Assembly (NCBI GenBank): GCA_002238445.1
Contig: MPML01000017.1
Span: 1-64,000, forward strand
DNA length: 64,000 nucleotides
Source: Caldilineaceae bacterium bin5
Lineage (GTDB): Bacteria > Chloroflexota > Anaerolineae > Caldilineales > Caldilineaceae
Direction of reading: 5' to 3'
A program made the position numbers and the translations under genes. Positions 55,170-64,000 of this stretch are shown here, one piece after another. Under the pieces are notes generated by a model. It did not search any database. It saw only the letters and a list, made by a program, of their open reading frames with translations, and was not told where the DNA came from. The stretch's first letter is position 1. Each line of letters starts with the position of its first letter.

Positions 55170-56693
55170 CTAGATCGGCCAGACTGCGTCCATCTCCCAT
55201 GCATCCAGAGATTGGAGGGTTGCATTGCCGCCCAGCGAAGAAATCTGCACACCCAGACTGTCGGGCCGCGCCGGATATATGCGCTTGCCCAGGTACTGGC
55301 CTTCAGCATAGACTTCGACCACACTGCGGTCAACAAAAACGCGCAATTCGACCGGCCGGCCGTAGTTGTGCCTGACGATACAGCGCTGCGACTCCCGATT
55401 CTTGACCCCCTGACTGACGCTCGAGCGCGTAACGTCCAGAACCAGTAACCGGTCAGGGCTCATATTCTCCTGCGGCTGCGTTGAATCATTGGGATTAACG
55501 TTGAAGCGGATCATCGTCTGCTCTGCGCCGTCAGGCGAACAGCATACACTTAACCCGAACTCCTCGGCACTTTCCCAACTGAAAACAGCCCGGATCTCCA
55601 ACCGGTTGCCGCGCACACCGTCAAGCGTAATCGTCGAATCTCCCGCCAAGTGTATGTCGGAGAGCTGCACACGGTTGCGGCGCAGCGTTTCCAACTCTTC
55701 TACCGGGTTCAGGAGCAGTTCGTCCTGCTCACCCATGGATAGCGTCATCGGCAGAGCCATAATCCCCGACCAGCCCGATGCCCGCTGAATGTAGCCAAAT
55801 CGCCCCTCGGACATCCTGCCAAAAAGAACGCGCCGGCCGTTGCCGTCCAGAAGAGTCTGGCACTCATTCAGTATGCCCGTTCGGTTGGAGAAATTCGTCT
55901 CTCCGTAGGCTTGTCTCCCGTACCTAGTGGGAGTGAATCTTTGATTCGCGTAGGTTCCCGTATAGTATTGCGGCCCGCGACGGTGGCTGGCGAAGAGCAG
56001 GACATGCCTGTCACCCAGTGGGAAAAAGTCGGGAACAGCACAGTCCTCGCCGATTTCAGTGTGCTCACCGCCTTCATAGAGGGTATGCAGGTATTCCCAC
56101 TGCGCCAGGTCTTTCGAGCTGAACAGAAAGGCCCTGTCCGGCTCAAGACCGTCGAATGCCTCCTGGCTGCTGTTTCCCGTGAGCGCATAATAAGTGTCGC
56201 CTTCGATCCACGCGCAGGGGGCCCCGTCCACCTTGTAGGCGTCGCCAGACACCGGTGTCGGGATAACCGGATTCGCTGGATGCTTTTCCCACTCGACCAG
56301 CAGATCATCCTGACTCGTGGCAAGGCAGATCCCGCCCCGCACGCCGTGGTAGATAATGGTAGGCACTCCCTCTATGTTGACAAAGGCCGTGCCGCTGTAG
56401 CAGCCGTCCCGGTCATAAGGGTCCACCGGCGCCAATGCGATCGGCAGATCCTGCCAATTTACAAGATCTTCGCTGACGGCATGTCCCCAGTGTATCGTTC
56501 CCGTTGCCCCGCCGTGGTACGCGCCGTAGGGATTGTGCTGGTAGAACAGGTGATACCTGCCCTTCCAGAAGATCGTCCCGTTCGGATCGTTCAGCCAGTT
56601 GTGTGGGGCCAGGAAATGGTAGGCCGGCCGATACGGATCGGACGCAAGTTTCAGGCGGTTCAGGTCCGCGGCGCCCGCGTCTGTTTCGATCAT
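55170..56693 (-). CDS. Glycoside hydrolase family 32 (beta-fructosidase-type)
   Basis: A 507-aa GH32 enzyme. The nucleophile motif is WLNDPNG (D36), the acid/base region is E216-D-C (EDCAVPDFF, against canonical ECP), and the middle RDP-type motif is unusual (KVDGAPCAW, D156). A C-terminal beta-sandwich module follows (VELRVFVDRSVVEVYAEG). GH32 enzymes hydrolyse sucrose, fructans or levan. No signal peptide, so the substrate would be imported. ATG 56693 with AGAGGTGG upstream. A terminator for the preceding operon lies just upstream. Confidence 0.87.
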   Translation of the reverse strand: MIETDAGAADLNRLKLASDPYRPAYHFLAPHNWLNDPNGTIFWKGRYHLFYQHNPYGAYHGGATGTIHWGHAVSEDLVNWQDLPIALAPVDPYDRDGCYSGTAFVNIEGVPTIIYHGVRGGICLATSQDDLLVEWEKHPANPVIPTPVSGDAYKVDGAPCAWIEGDTYYALTGNSSQEAFDGLEPDRAFLFSSKDLAQWEYLHTLYEGGEHTEIGEDCAVPDFFPLGDRHVLLFASHRRGPQYYTGTYANQRFTPTRYGRQAYGETNFSNRTGILNECQTLLDGNGRRVLFGRMSEGRFGYIQRASGWSGIMALPMTLSMGEQDELLLNPVEELETLRRNRVQLSDIHLAGDSTITLDGVRGNRLEIRAVFSWESAEEFGLSVCCSPDGAEQTMIRFNVNPNDSTQPQENMSPDRLLVLDVTRSSVSQGVKNRESQRCIVRHNYGRPVELRVFVDRSVVEVYAEGQYLGKRIYPARPDSLGVQISSLGGNATLQSLDAWEMDAVWPI

Positions 56694-56770
56694 CTGCCCA
56701 CCTCTCTTCGCGGCTGGGATTGCGGCTGAATCCAGAGGATGGAAGGCTTGGCCGCAGTCAAGGGTTGTTG

Positions 56771-56808
56771 AAAAAAGTTGCGAGCACCCCCGTTGGAGTG
56801 CTCGCAAC
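56771..56808 (-). terminator. Rho-independent terminator after the third importer's binding-protein gene
   Basis: Perfect 11-bp stem GTTGCGAGCAC / GTGCTCGCAAC (56777-56808) with a 10-nt loop, followed on the minus strand by TTTTTT (56776-56771). It lies 44 bp beyond the binding-protein stop and insulates the GH32 gene from the importer operon. Confidence 0.85.
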
Positions 56809-56851
56809 GAGCTATTCCAGCATTCCAGAGTCTGAATCAGGACGAAATCGT

Positions 56852-58591
56852 CTACTGTGAATCCGCATCCGGATCCCAGAGCCACCAGTTGGCGATATCG
56901 ACCAGCTGCGGCACGATGTACACACTGACATCGAGGTCAAGGTCTACACCCTGAAGGCGTTTGCTCTTGAGGGCGATCCACGACTCACCGATGAGGTGCG
57001 GTATGAAGACCTCCTCATTCAGGATGCAGTCCAGTTCCTGGAAGTAAGGCGTCTGTGCCTCTATGTCTGTCTCAGCGAAGATGTTGGCCCAGAGCTCCTT
57101 TGCCTTGTCCGCATTCGGGCTGTACTCATTCCAGTGATAGTCCCGTTCTACGTCGAGCGGCCAGTAGCCCAGATCGACCGTACCAACCATATACGGTTCA
57201 AGGACATAGGGATTGGTGCCCGGGCCCCAGTTGGCGATGGCGAAGTCGAACTCGGTGCCGCGCGGCCCTTTGCCATTGCGGTAGTCGGCCCAGGAGGCCG
57301 CGTCGATGAGATCGACGTTGGTCTTGAAACCGAGCTGGGTGTAGGCTTCATGCAGCATGACGGCGTAGTCGACGCGCATCTTGTTGCCTGGATAGACAGT
57401 CAGTTCAAGCTGGTAATCGGCGCGTTTGTCCGCGGTCATGCCGATTTCGTCGAGCAGCGCCTTCGCCTTGTCCAGGTCGTATTCAAACTCGATCAAGGTG
57501 GGGCACTCGAACCGCGTTCCGTGGAACCAGCTGTGGCGCACCACGCCAAACCCCTGCATCACGTTGTCCACGAAGCCCTGCCGGTCGGCAGCGTACAACA
57601 GCGCCTGCTTGGCCTTCGGGTTTTGCCACAAGCCATTGCCGGCATGCCAGTTCGGCGTCTGAATCCAGAAGCCCATCACGTTGTCGGCCACCAGTACATC
57701 GATGTCGGGATTGTCCATCATCCGCACAGCCTCTTCAGGGGGCGCTTCCCACACGATGTCGAGTTCGCCCTTTTCCAGCATGATGATCGCCGTCTCGATT
57801 GGCGCGAACTTCACGAAGACGCGCTCGGGGCCGGGCTTTCCGCCCCAGTAGTCATCAAAGCGGGCATACTCGACATACTGGCCAGGCACATGCTCCACGA
57901 ACTGGTAAGGACCGGTGCCGATCGGCCCTGTAACCCAGTAGTCGCTCGTGCCCGCCACCAGTTCGTCGCGGTCAAGCGTTTCAAGAACATGCTTGGGCAT
58001 CATCGGATGTTCGACGTAGCCCAAGAACCCGGGAAAGAAGCTGGGATCCCGCTCAGTCAGCACGAACTCAACCGTGTAATCGTCAACGATGCGAATGCCG
58101 GTAATCTCATCCGCGCCCTCTTCCCCCTGCTTGTAGGCGAACAGACCTTCAACCCGCTCCGCTTCGGCCTTCAGCGCCTCCGGCGGCAGGATGCCGGGAT
58201 CATATTTCAGTTCGAAAGAGTACTTGACGTCCTCGGCGGTGAATTCCTCGCCGTCGTGGAATTTGACGCCCTCCCGCAGATGCACCGTGTAGATCAGCCC
58301 ATCTTCGGATACGTCATAGCCTGTGGCGAGTACGGGGATAAAGCTGCCTGTGGTGGTAAAGAAGAGCTCCTCCCACATCCAGGTTGTCACCTCGTCCCTC
58401 TTGATATGGTGGAACCAGTCCTTGCTGCCATCCCAGGAAGGCTGCCAGAAGTTGAGCGTGCCGCCGTACTGTCTCTCTGTAGGCGGTTCCTGCATGGTGG
58501 TGGCGGCCGGGGCCGTATCCACCGGTGCGCAGCCGGTAAGCAGCAAAGCCGCTACGATTAGCAAGTTTACTGCAAGCAGTAGCCGTTTCAT
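56852..58591 (-). CDS. ABC transporter substrate-binding lipoprotein, family 5
   Basis: A 579-aa family 5 binding protein. Signal and lipobox MKRLLLAVNLLIVAALLLTGC, then YGGTLNFWQPSW and YTVHLREGVKFHDGEEFTAED in the core. ATG 58591 follows GGAGGAGAAAACG. Unusually it is the last gene of its operon, after DppB and DppC, and ends at a strong terminator. Ligand unknown; peptides or oligosaccharides are typical. Confidence 0.9.
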   Translation of the reverse strand: MKRLLLAVNLLIVAALLLTGCAPVDTAPAATTMQEPPTERQYGGTLNFWQPSWDGSKDWFHHIKRDEVTTWMWEELFFTTTGSFIPVLATGYDVSEDGLIYTVHLREGVKFHDGEEFTAEDVKYSFELKYDPGILPPEALKAEAERVEGLFAYKQGEEGADEITGIRIVDDYTVEFVLTERDPSFFPGFLGYVEHPMMPKHVLETLDRDELVAGTSDYWVTGPIGTGPYQFVEHVPGQYVEYARFDDYWGGKPGPERVFVKFAPIETAIIMLEKGELDIVWEAPPEEAVRMMDNPDIDVLVADNVMGFWIQTPNWHAGNGLWQNPKAKQALLYAADRQGFVDNVMQGFGVVRHSWFHGTRFECPTLIEFEYDLDKAKALLDEIGMTADKRADYQLELTVYPGNKMRVDYAVMLHEAYTQLGFKTNVDLIDAASWADYRNGKGPRGTEFDFAIANWGPGTNPYVLEPYMVGTVDLGYWPLDVERDYHWNEYSPNADKAKELWANIFAETDIEAQTPYFQELDCILNEEVFIPHLIGESWIALKSKRLQGVDLDLDVSVYIVPQLVDIANWWLWDPDADSQ

Positions 58592-58710
58592 CGTTTTCTC
58601 CTCCAGTCCTGACATGAGCCTGAGCGGCTCACTAATGTTGTCTGTCATTCTTCTAGAGAGCTGAAACAACGACCAGAGTTTTTGCACCTCCTTTCGGCTA
58701 TGACCAAAGA

Positions 58711-59601
58711 TTAGCCGGTTTCCATTCCGCGCGGATCGAGTGCATCACGAAGTCCATCACCGATGAAGTTGATCGAAAGCACAGAAAGCATAATGGCGAT
58801 GCCGGGCGGCACCCACAGCCATGGCACGCGCTCCAGAATATTCAGCGTCTGCGCTGAGCTCATCATGTTTCCCCAGCTGGCCGTAGGGGGCGGCACGCCG
58901 AGGCCGAGAAAAGAGAGACCTGCCTCCAAGAGTATGGCGCCGGCTACACCGAAAGTGGCGTGAACTACCAGCGGCGCTACCACACCGGGCAGTACGTGCC
59001 GCAGGATGATCCGGTGGGTGGGCAGACCAAGCGAGCGAGCGGCGGTCACGTAGTCCATCTCCCGCAACGAAAGGATTTGACCGCGCACCAGCCGCGTTGG
59101 CTCCGGCCACCCCATTATTCCGATGGCAAGCATCGAGTTATACATGCTGGGGCCAAGAATCGAGACCAGGAAGATGATTACGATCATGGTTGGGATCGTC
59201 ATGACGACATCTACGGCGCGCATGATTATCCAGTCCAGTTTGCTGCCATAGTAGCCGGCGATCGCGCCCAGAAGGATGGCGATCGTTTCATAGATGCCGA
59301 CAGCCACCAGCCCCACACTGAGAGAGACCCGGCCGGCATGGATAAGGCGGGAGAACACGTCGCGGCCCAGAGAATCGGTGCCCAGCCAGTGCGTCTGTGT
59401 GGGCGGTTTGCGGTAGAGGCTCAACTCCTGCTTGGTCGGAGAGTGGGGAGCGACCGCGGGCGCGAAGACGGCGAGCAACACCATAATCAGCAGCACACCA
59501 AGGCCGAGCATCGCCAGACGGTGCCGTGAAAAGCGACGCACAGCGCGCCTGGCAGGTGTATCGACAAAAAGCTGTTGCTCGGCCTGCAGATCGTTGGCCA
59601 T
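58711..59601 (-). CDS. ABC transporter permease (DppC/OppC-like)
   Basis: A 296-aa permease with HWLGTDSLGRDVFSRLIHAGR and the docking loop SLREMDYVTAARSLGLPTHRIILRHVLPG; it ends DALDPRGMETG. The ATG at 59601 fits family length; longer upstream extension is non-conserved. 40 bp after the dppB-like stop. Confidence 0.9.
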   Translation of the reverse strand: MANDLQAEQQLFVDTPARRAVRRFSRHRLAMLGLGVLLIMVLLAVFAPAVAPHSPTKQELSLYRKPPTQTHWLGTDSLGRDVFSRLIHAGRVSLSVGLVAVGIYETIAILLGAIAGYYGSKLDWIIMRAVDVVMTIPTMIVIIFLVSILGPSMYNSMLAIGIMGWPEPTRLVRGQILSLREMDYVTAARSLGLPTHRIILRHVLPGVVAPLVVHATFGVAGAILLEAGLSFLGLGVPPPTASWGNMMSSAQTLNILERVPWLWVPPGIAIMLSVLSINFIGDGLRDALDPRGMETG

Positions 59602-59641
59602 CGGCCCGGCCCTCCAGCGCCGCACAGGTCTGTGCGGAAGT

Positions 59642-60604
59642 TCAATCGTAACGAATTCTCGGATCGGCCACGGCGTATAGAATATCGGCCAGCAGGTTGC
59701 TGGCAAGAACCATCGTGGAGGCAATCAGAATGATCCCCATCAGGATCGGGTACTCCCGGTTCAACGTGGCCTGCCAGCCCAGCATGCCAAGCCCCGGCCA
59801 CTGGAAGATCGTCTCGATGATGATCGATCCCCCCAGCAGTTGACCCAGGCTCAGCGATGCGACCGTGATCATCGGCAAGAGCGCATTGCGGAGAGCGTGA
59901 CGGACGACCACGACCCGTTCTCTTAGACCCTTTGCGCGCGCCGTAGTCACGAACTCCAAGTGCATCGTCTCCAACATGCTGGAACGCGTGTAACGCGCCC
60001 AGACACCTGCAAAGTAAGCGGCGAGGATGAACGAAGGCATGATGAGATGGTGAATCCGATCCCAAAGAGAGAAGGGTTCGCCAATCGTTTGCAGACCGGA
60101 AGTCGGAAAAATGTCTAGCTTCAATGAAAAGACGTACATCGCGCCGAGAGCGAGGAAGAATGAAGGGATCGACAGTTGCGCGAAGGCGAGTACGGTGACG
60201 AGATAGTCGATCCAGGAGTACTGCTTGAGGGCCATAACGATCCCCATAGGAACGCCGGCCAGAAGGGACACGGCGAAAGCCGTCGCCATCAGCAGCAGCG
60301 TCGGACCGATCCGCTGTTGCAGCAGCTCCATAACGGTGTAACCGCCTGTAAGAGGATATCCCAAATCGCCGCGAATTGCTCTGCTCAGCCAGGAGATATA
60401 GCGCCCCCACCACGGATCGTTCAGACCAAGACTTTCGCGCGCCGCTTCCAGCTCTTCGGCGGTCATCTCCAGCATGGCTCTCTCGCCCAGCAGCATTGCC
60501 AGCGGGTCGCCCGGCGCCAGCGCATACAGCGCGAAGACGATCATGGTTATGCCGAAGAAGATCGGAATCGAGACTATTACACGTTGGATTATGTACTTGG
60601 TCAT
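59642..60604 (-). CDS. ABC transporter permease (DppB/OppB-like)
   Basis: A 320-aa permease. Opening YIIQRVIVSIPIFFGITMIVFALYALAPGDP, docking loop LEFVTTARAKGLRERVVVVRH, tail DPRIRYD. ATG 60604. First gene of a three-gene importer operon that has no ATPase genes; the DppD/DppF pair at 35.9-38 kb could complete it. Confidence 0.9.
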   Translation of the reverse strand: MTKYIIQRVIVSIPIFFGITMIVFALYALAPGDPLAMLLGERAMLEMTAEELEAARESLGLNDPWWGRYISWLSRAIRGDLGYPLTGGYTVMELLQQRIGPTLLLMATAFAVSLLAGVPMGIVMALKQYSWIDYLVTVLAFAQLSIPSFFLALGAMYVFSLKLDIFPTSGLQTIGEPFSLWDRIHHLIMPSFILAAYFAGVWARYTRSSMLETMHLEFVTTARAKGLRERVVVVRHALRNALLPMITVASLSLGQLLGGSIIIETIFQWPGLGMLGWQATLNREYPILMGIILIASTMVLASNLLADILYAVADPRIRYD

Positions 60605-60775
60605 CGCTCGTCAATTCCCAGAGAGCGTATTCGCGCGTTGCGTACTACCACGTCTTGAATCATTGGAAAAGGGCGGCGTGTACGGCCTTTCGCTTCGTTC
60701 AGCGCTACGCAACCAGCGGGCGTCGGCCCCAAAAAAGAGTGGCGGCAAGGTCAGGAGGATTTCTCCCTCTGCCTT

Positions 60776-61798
60776 TCAGTCATCCCAGATCTCCCGGAAT
60801 AACCGCAGCCAGTTGCCGCCCAGAATCTTTTCAATGTCGGCTGAACTATAGCCCCGATCCATAAGGGCCACGGCCAGATTCGGCATTTCATCGGGCGACT
60901 CCAAGCCCAGGGGATAGCGCAGGCCGTCGCGCTGGCTTCGTGACAGGTCAACGAACTTGGCCGGAAATTTCGTGCCCTGCTGCGACCCAATATACCTCCC
61001 AAACGACTCCGGCTGATCCTGCGTAAAATCCGTGCCGATGCCGACATGGTCGATGCCTACTATGGACACCATGTCATCGATCGCGTCGATGTAATCCGCT
61101 AAGATGGAATCAAAGCCGGTGCGCAGAAAAGCCGTGATGGCCGTCGCGCCGATCACGCCCCCGCGCTCCGCCGCCAGCTTCAGGGCATCCTCCGTCTTGT
61201 TGCGGGGAACGTCGTAATAGGACTTGGCGTTGGCATGGGTTATCGCTACCGGTCGGTCCGATGCCTCAATCGCCTCCATTGTCGAGCGCACGCCAACGTG
61301 GGAAAGGTCGATGAGAATGCCAAGGCGGTTCATATCCTCGATCGCGTCGACGCCAAAATGGCTCAGTCCGTCATCGCGGCGCTCGTAGCAACCGCTCCCT
61401 AGCAGATTGCGCTCGTGAAAGGTCAACTGGATGATCCGCACGCCCAGGGCATGGAACAGAGCCAGCCGGTCGAGATCGTTTTCGATCGGCGTGGCATTCT
61501 GAAAGCCGAGGATGACGCCGACCTTGTTGTCCCGTTTGGCTTGCAGGATATCCTCCACGCTCTTGATTTGAAGGAGGGTCTCTTCGTATGTCCGGAAGCG
61601 CACCAGCCAGGCGGCAATGTGGTCCAGCGTCTGGGTATAATTTTCCAAAGTGGCGACCGTTGCGTTGAAGGCGGTAACGCCGCCGGCGTGCAGGCTCTCA
61701 AACACCGCCGGGCTGTCCCAGTTGCTGACATTCAGACCGTCGATGATGACAGCCTCCTGGTAGAGCTTGCGCGCAGTCTCTTCGTGCGATGCAGTCAT
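60776..61798 (-). CDS. M19 membrane-dipeptidase-family protein with altered metal site
   Basis: A 340-aa amidohydrolase-fold protein of the M19 (renal dipeptidase) family. The usual first metal motif DGHxD reads DGLNV (L22, V24), and the bridging Glu position reads GFQN (Q100). The second-site residues are kept: DLSHVG, PVAITHANA, VPRN and GIGTDF. So one metal site appears lost while the other is intact. The ATG at 61798 has GTGGAGAAAAAG upstream. It may be a mononuclear hydrolase or act on a non-peptide substrate. Codirectional with the importer downstream. Confidence 0.83.
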   Translation of the reverse strand: MTASHEETARKLYQEAVIIDGLNVSNWDSPAVFESLHAGGVTAFNATVATLENYTQTLDHIAAWLVRFRTYEETLLQIKSVEDILQAKRDNKVGVILGFQNATPIENDLDRLALFHALGVRIIQLTFHERNLLGSGCYERRDDGLSHFGVDAIEDMNRLGILIDLSHVGVRSTMEAIEASDRPVAITHANAKSYYDVPRNKTEDALKLAAERGGVIGATAITAFLRTGFDSILADYIDAIDDMVSIVGIDHVGIGTDFTQDQPESFGRYIGSQQGTKFPAKFVDLSRSQRDGLRYPLGLESPDEMPNLAVALMDRGYSSADIEKILGGNWLRLFREIWDD

Positions 61799-61881
61799 CT
61801 TTTTCTCCACGGTGGATGCCGTCTTACTGCCTTGGGATCAGCTGCTCTGCGCTCAGTTTAGGAACGGCGACGGGTTTCTGG

Positions 61882-63009
61882 TCATGCCCCGCCCACCTTG
61901 TCGAACCGGTCCAGCCTGAACCGCTCCACCGGATAGTCGGTGGAGCCGTCCGCAGCTAGATCGGCCAGGATCTTCCCAATGAGGGTCGAAAACTTGAACC
62001 CGTGCCCGGAGAATCCCGCGCCCACGAGTACATTTGGATTGCGGGGATGGGAGCCAATGAGAAAGTCCCGGTCCGGCGTCAACGTATACATGCAGGTCGA
62101 TCCTTCGACGTAGGAGAAGCCGCTGCCGGGCATGATGGACTCAAGCCATCGTTGCAGTTCATCGCGCTTACCAAGGTCAAGAGTTCGATCGACTTCAGAG
62201 GGAGAGAATTCTGCGCCAAGCCCATCATCTGCGACCTTAAGCCCCGGGCCGTAGTCGGGAAAGCCGTAGAACTTGGTGTCGCTGTCGCCATAGACGGGCA
62301 GGGGGCCGGGCTGGTAAGGGGCTCGGTTTTTCGGTCGGAAGTAGAACTTCTGCTGGCGCGTAACGCGCAGCGGCAGCGCAAGCTCCGCCAGGATCTCGGA
62401 GGCCCAAGGGCCCGGCGAGATGATAAGCCGTTCGCAGCGATACTGGCCGGCGGATGTCTCAAGCACCGGCGACTCCCCGCTTAGATCAATACGATCGACG
62501 CGAACCTGGTCGTGGATGGCTGCCCCAAAACGCTGCGCCTGTTTCAGATGCGCCAGGACACTGCGGCCCGCATCCAGAAAACCAGCCCCGGGCGTAAGGC
62601 AGGCGACGGAGTCCTCGGGCAGTCGCAGTGCGGGGAACCGGGCCGAGACTTCCTGCGCCGTCAGCCTCTCATAGGGCCTTTTCAGCGCCTCCATTACGCC
62701 CATTCTCTGTTCGACATTGTCGTTGCCGGGGCGCGCGAAGTATAGCAGTCCAGTAAGGTGGAGAAGCTTCTGGTCGGAGAGGGACTCCAACTCCTGCCAA
62801 AGAGGGAGGGCCTTTTCAGCGAGCTCTACGTAGAGCGGATCATCGTAAAAGTTGCGATAGATCCTCGAAAAGCCATGGGAGCTGCCCAGCGCGTGGCCAA
62901 TCTGAAACTGTTCGATCCCGACCGCAGCCACCCCGCTGCGAGCAAGGTGATATAGGGCTGCGCTTCCCATGGCGCCCAATCCAACGACCAGAATGTCTGC
63001 GTTGCGCAT
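61882..63009 (-). CDS. Sarcosine oxidase/N-methyltryptophan oxidase-like flavoenzyme
   Basis: A 375-aa FAD amine oxidase of the MSOX/MTOX type. The FAD loop is VVGLGAMGSAALYHLA; HGFSRIYR follows near residue 45, and C306 (GSTCMYTLTPD) corresponds to the cysteine that carries covalent FAD in MSOX. The tail GFSGHGFKFSTLIGK is conserved in the group. These enzymes oxidise sarcosine, N-methyl amino acids or pipecolate to aldehyde or imine and H2O2. ATG 63009. Next to the M19 and BKACE genes, suggesting amino acid or betaine degradation. Confidence 0.88.
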   Translation of the reverse strand: MRNADILVVGLGAMGSAALYHLARSGVAAVGIEQFQIGHALGSSHGFSRIYRNFYDDPLYVELAEKALPLWQELESLSDQKLLHLTGLLYFARPGNDNVEQRMGVMEALKRPYERLTAQEVSARFPALRLPEDSVACLTPGAGFLDAGRSVLAHLKQAQRFGAAIHDQVRVDRIDLSGESPVLETSAGQYRCERLIISPGPWASEILAELALPLRVTRQQKFYFRPKNRAPYQPGPLPVYGDSDTKFYGFPDYGPGLKVADDGLGAEFSPSEVDRTLDLGKRDELQRWLESIMPGSGFSYVEGSTCMYTLTPDRDFLIGSHPRNPNVLVGAGFSGHGFKFSTLIGKILADLAADGSTDYPVERFRLDRFDKVGGA

Positions 63010-63346
63010 GATTACTTGAGCCGATTTGCGTTGAGGAAAGGATGTGAACTGAGCGGCCTGGAACAGGAATTCCTACCTGAAGTCTGGCCTGATTATATGC
63101 GAAAGGAAGCAGACGATCAAGTTGCCAAAAAATGTTGAATCATTGTCGTCAGTTGACATCGCTTGGTAAGGTCTCCTCGCCAGCGTTCCGATTGGCAAGC
63201 TCGGCCATGTCGCAGGCGTCCAGCCGCGGCAGACTGGCGCGACCGCCTGTTGCGAACGCGGCAACGCCTACGCTGTCACTGTGTGTATGATAGATGCGGC
63301 TGGTGCGGGAGCGAGATGCTCGCTACGCTTTCCTCGTCGTTCTCTT
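63010..63346. other. Intergenic region, 337 bp
   Basis: I see no gene, repeat or convincing promoter in this gap between the oxidase start and the BKACE stop. The part near 63070-63150 is AT-richer and could hold a promoter for the oxidase gene. Confidence 0.4.
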
Positions 63347-64000
63347 CTACTTGTCGATGCCCAACATCCGGCGCGTCTCTTCGATCGTGGCGACGCCCCT
63401 ACCGAGGTCGTTGGCAAAGCGCGCAATCCGTTCCACCATCTGCGCGTTGCTCTGCGCCAACTCACCGCGCTGGTAATGGATACAGTCCTCCAACCCAGTG
63501 CGCACGTGGCCCCCCAGCAGCATCGCCATTACATTCACCTGAAGCTCGTCAAGGCCCAGCGCGCATGTCTGGAAGAGGCAATCCTCCGGCAGGTTGCGCA
63601 CCATGTACAGAAAACTGTCCATACTCGTGTTGATGCCGCTCTGCTGCCCGAAGACCAGCTGTAGAAAGTAGGGCTTGTCGAGCGCGTCGCGTTGGATGAG
63701 ATAGTCCAGAATGTCGAGATGGCCGGGGTGGTAGAGGAAGACCTGCGGCTTGATGCCACGCTCGCGCAGGCGGTGTGCGGTGCGCTCTGAGTCGTCGAAG
63801 GTAGCGACGGTGACTTTGCTGGGCCCGCTGTCGCCACCGGTGTAGGCTGCGCCGCCGCGAAAGGTCATAGGCCCGGGGTTGAATGCCATGATATCGGGGC
63901 CGGCGTCGATCGGTGCAGACTTGTAGTGGTGTGCCGTTCCAACGAAATCGCTGCCCGTGGTTGTCAGGTCTGCGAACCCTTGCGAGTTGTCGACAAGGAT
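63347..64000 (-). CDS. BKACE (DUF849) beta-keto acid cleavage enzyme, 5'-truncated by window edge
   Basis: The C-terminal 217 residues of a DUF849 protein; the reading frame stays open to the right edge, where the N-terminus is missing. The GGHVRTGLED motif gives the catalytic Arg and the metal Glu of BKACE enzymes, and the helix NAQMVERIARFANDLGR follows. These Zn enzymes condense beta-keto acids with acetyl-CoA to form acetoacetate and a new CoA ester, as in carnitine and lysine breakdown. It fits the neighbouring N-methyl amino acid oxidase. Confidence 0.88.
   Translation of the reverse strand: MLVDNSQGFADLTTTGSDFVGTAHHYKSAPIDAGPDIMAFNPGPMTFRGGAAYTGGDSGPSKVTVATFDDSERTAHRLRERGIKPQVFLYHPGHLDILDYLIQRDALDKPYFLQLVFGQQSGINTSMDSFLYMVRNLPEDCLFQTCALGLDELQVNVMAMLLGGHVRTGLEDCIHYQRGELAQSNAQMVERIARFANDLGRGVATIEETRRMLGIDK

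Noticed and set aside
56996..58561. 521-codon plus-strand open frame
   Set aside because: Antisense to the third family 5 binding protein; no domain recognisable.

Overview
The window looks like chromosomal DNA from an uncultivated Chloroflexota bacterium, most likely Caldilineales-like or a neighbouring lineage. This is inferred from gene style, not from a marker gene: lipoprotein binding proteins with Ala/Glu/Pro-rich linkers after the lipobox cysteine, dense ABC importers next to PhyH dioxygenases, Gfo/Idh and PIG-L proteins, GC-rich coding DNA and strong AGGAGG-type ribosome binding sites. No rRNA, tRNA, CRISPR, integrase or phage gene was seen.

Layout. 1-13.5 kb is mostly housekeeping: an Fsr-like MFS exporter, a small RHH protein, an MBL hydrolase with a palindromic operator, HAD and Nudix hydrolases, a CPA2 antiporter with TrkA domains, RecD2, a sugar-isomerase-fold protein, an unknown 138-aa protein and a large phosphodiesterase/phosphatase. 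13.5-19.5 kb (minus strand) is one operon: binding protein, two sugar permeases, a ferritin-like protein and ribokinase, with a promoter and an internal hairpin terminator/attenuator. 19.7-38 kb (plus strand) is a long codirectional catabolic region: a 2-hydroxyacid dehydrogenase, a glycosidase-like/SUMF1 fusion, a PhyH dioxygenase, three tandem modules of uronate-dehydrogenase-like SDR plus NHL beta-propeller, a second ferritin-like protein and a complete five-gene peptide/oligosaccharide importer. 38-43 kb (minus) has a second importer without ATPases plus an SDR. 43.5-45.4 kb (plus) holds a GH127-like protein. 45.4-64 kb (minus) carries Gfo/Idh, two PhyH, PIG-L, two propeller hydrolases, an OYE-type reductase, a GH32, a third importer without ATPases, an altered M19 dipeptidase, a sarcosine-oxidase-like enzyme and the 3'-part of a BKACE (DUF849) gene at the right edge.

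Read together, the accessory part suggests scavenging of glycans, uronates, small sugar acids and N-methylated or peptide-like compounds. Hydrolases release sugars, several importers take them up (perhaps sharing the single DppD/DppF ATPase pair), and oxidoreductases process them. Three of the four importers have no ATPase gene here, and no recognisable transcription regulator other than the small RHH protein is encoded.

Two things stand out as possibly undescribed. The first is a family of four ~284-306 bp intergenic MITE-like elements with terminal inverted repeats, a 10-bp target duplication at one copy and a covarying internal hairpin. The second is the triplicated SDR-propeller module, whose first and third copies are the closest pair for both genes. 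A pair of bipartite ferritin-like proteins with a complete E/ExxH-E/ExxH set, each next to an importer operon, is a further candidate for new biochemistry.
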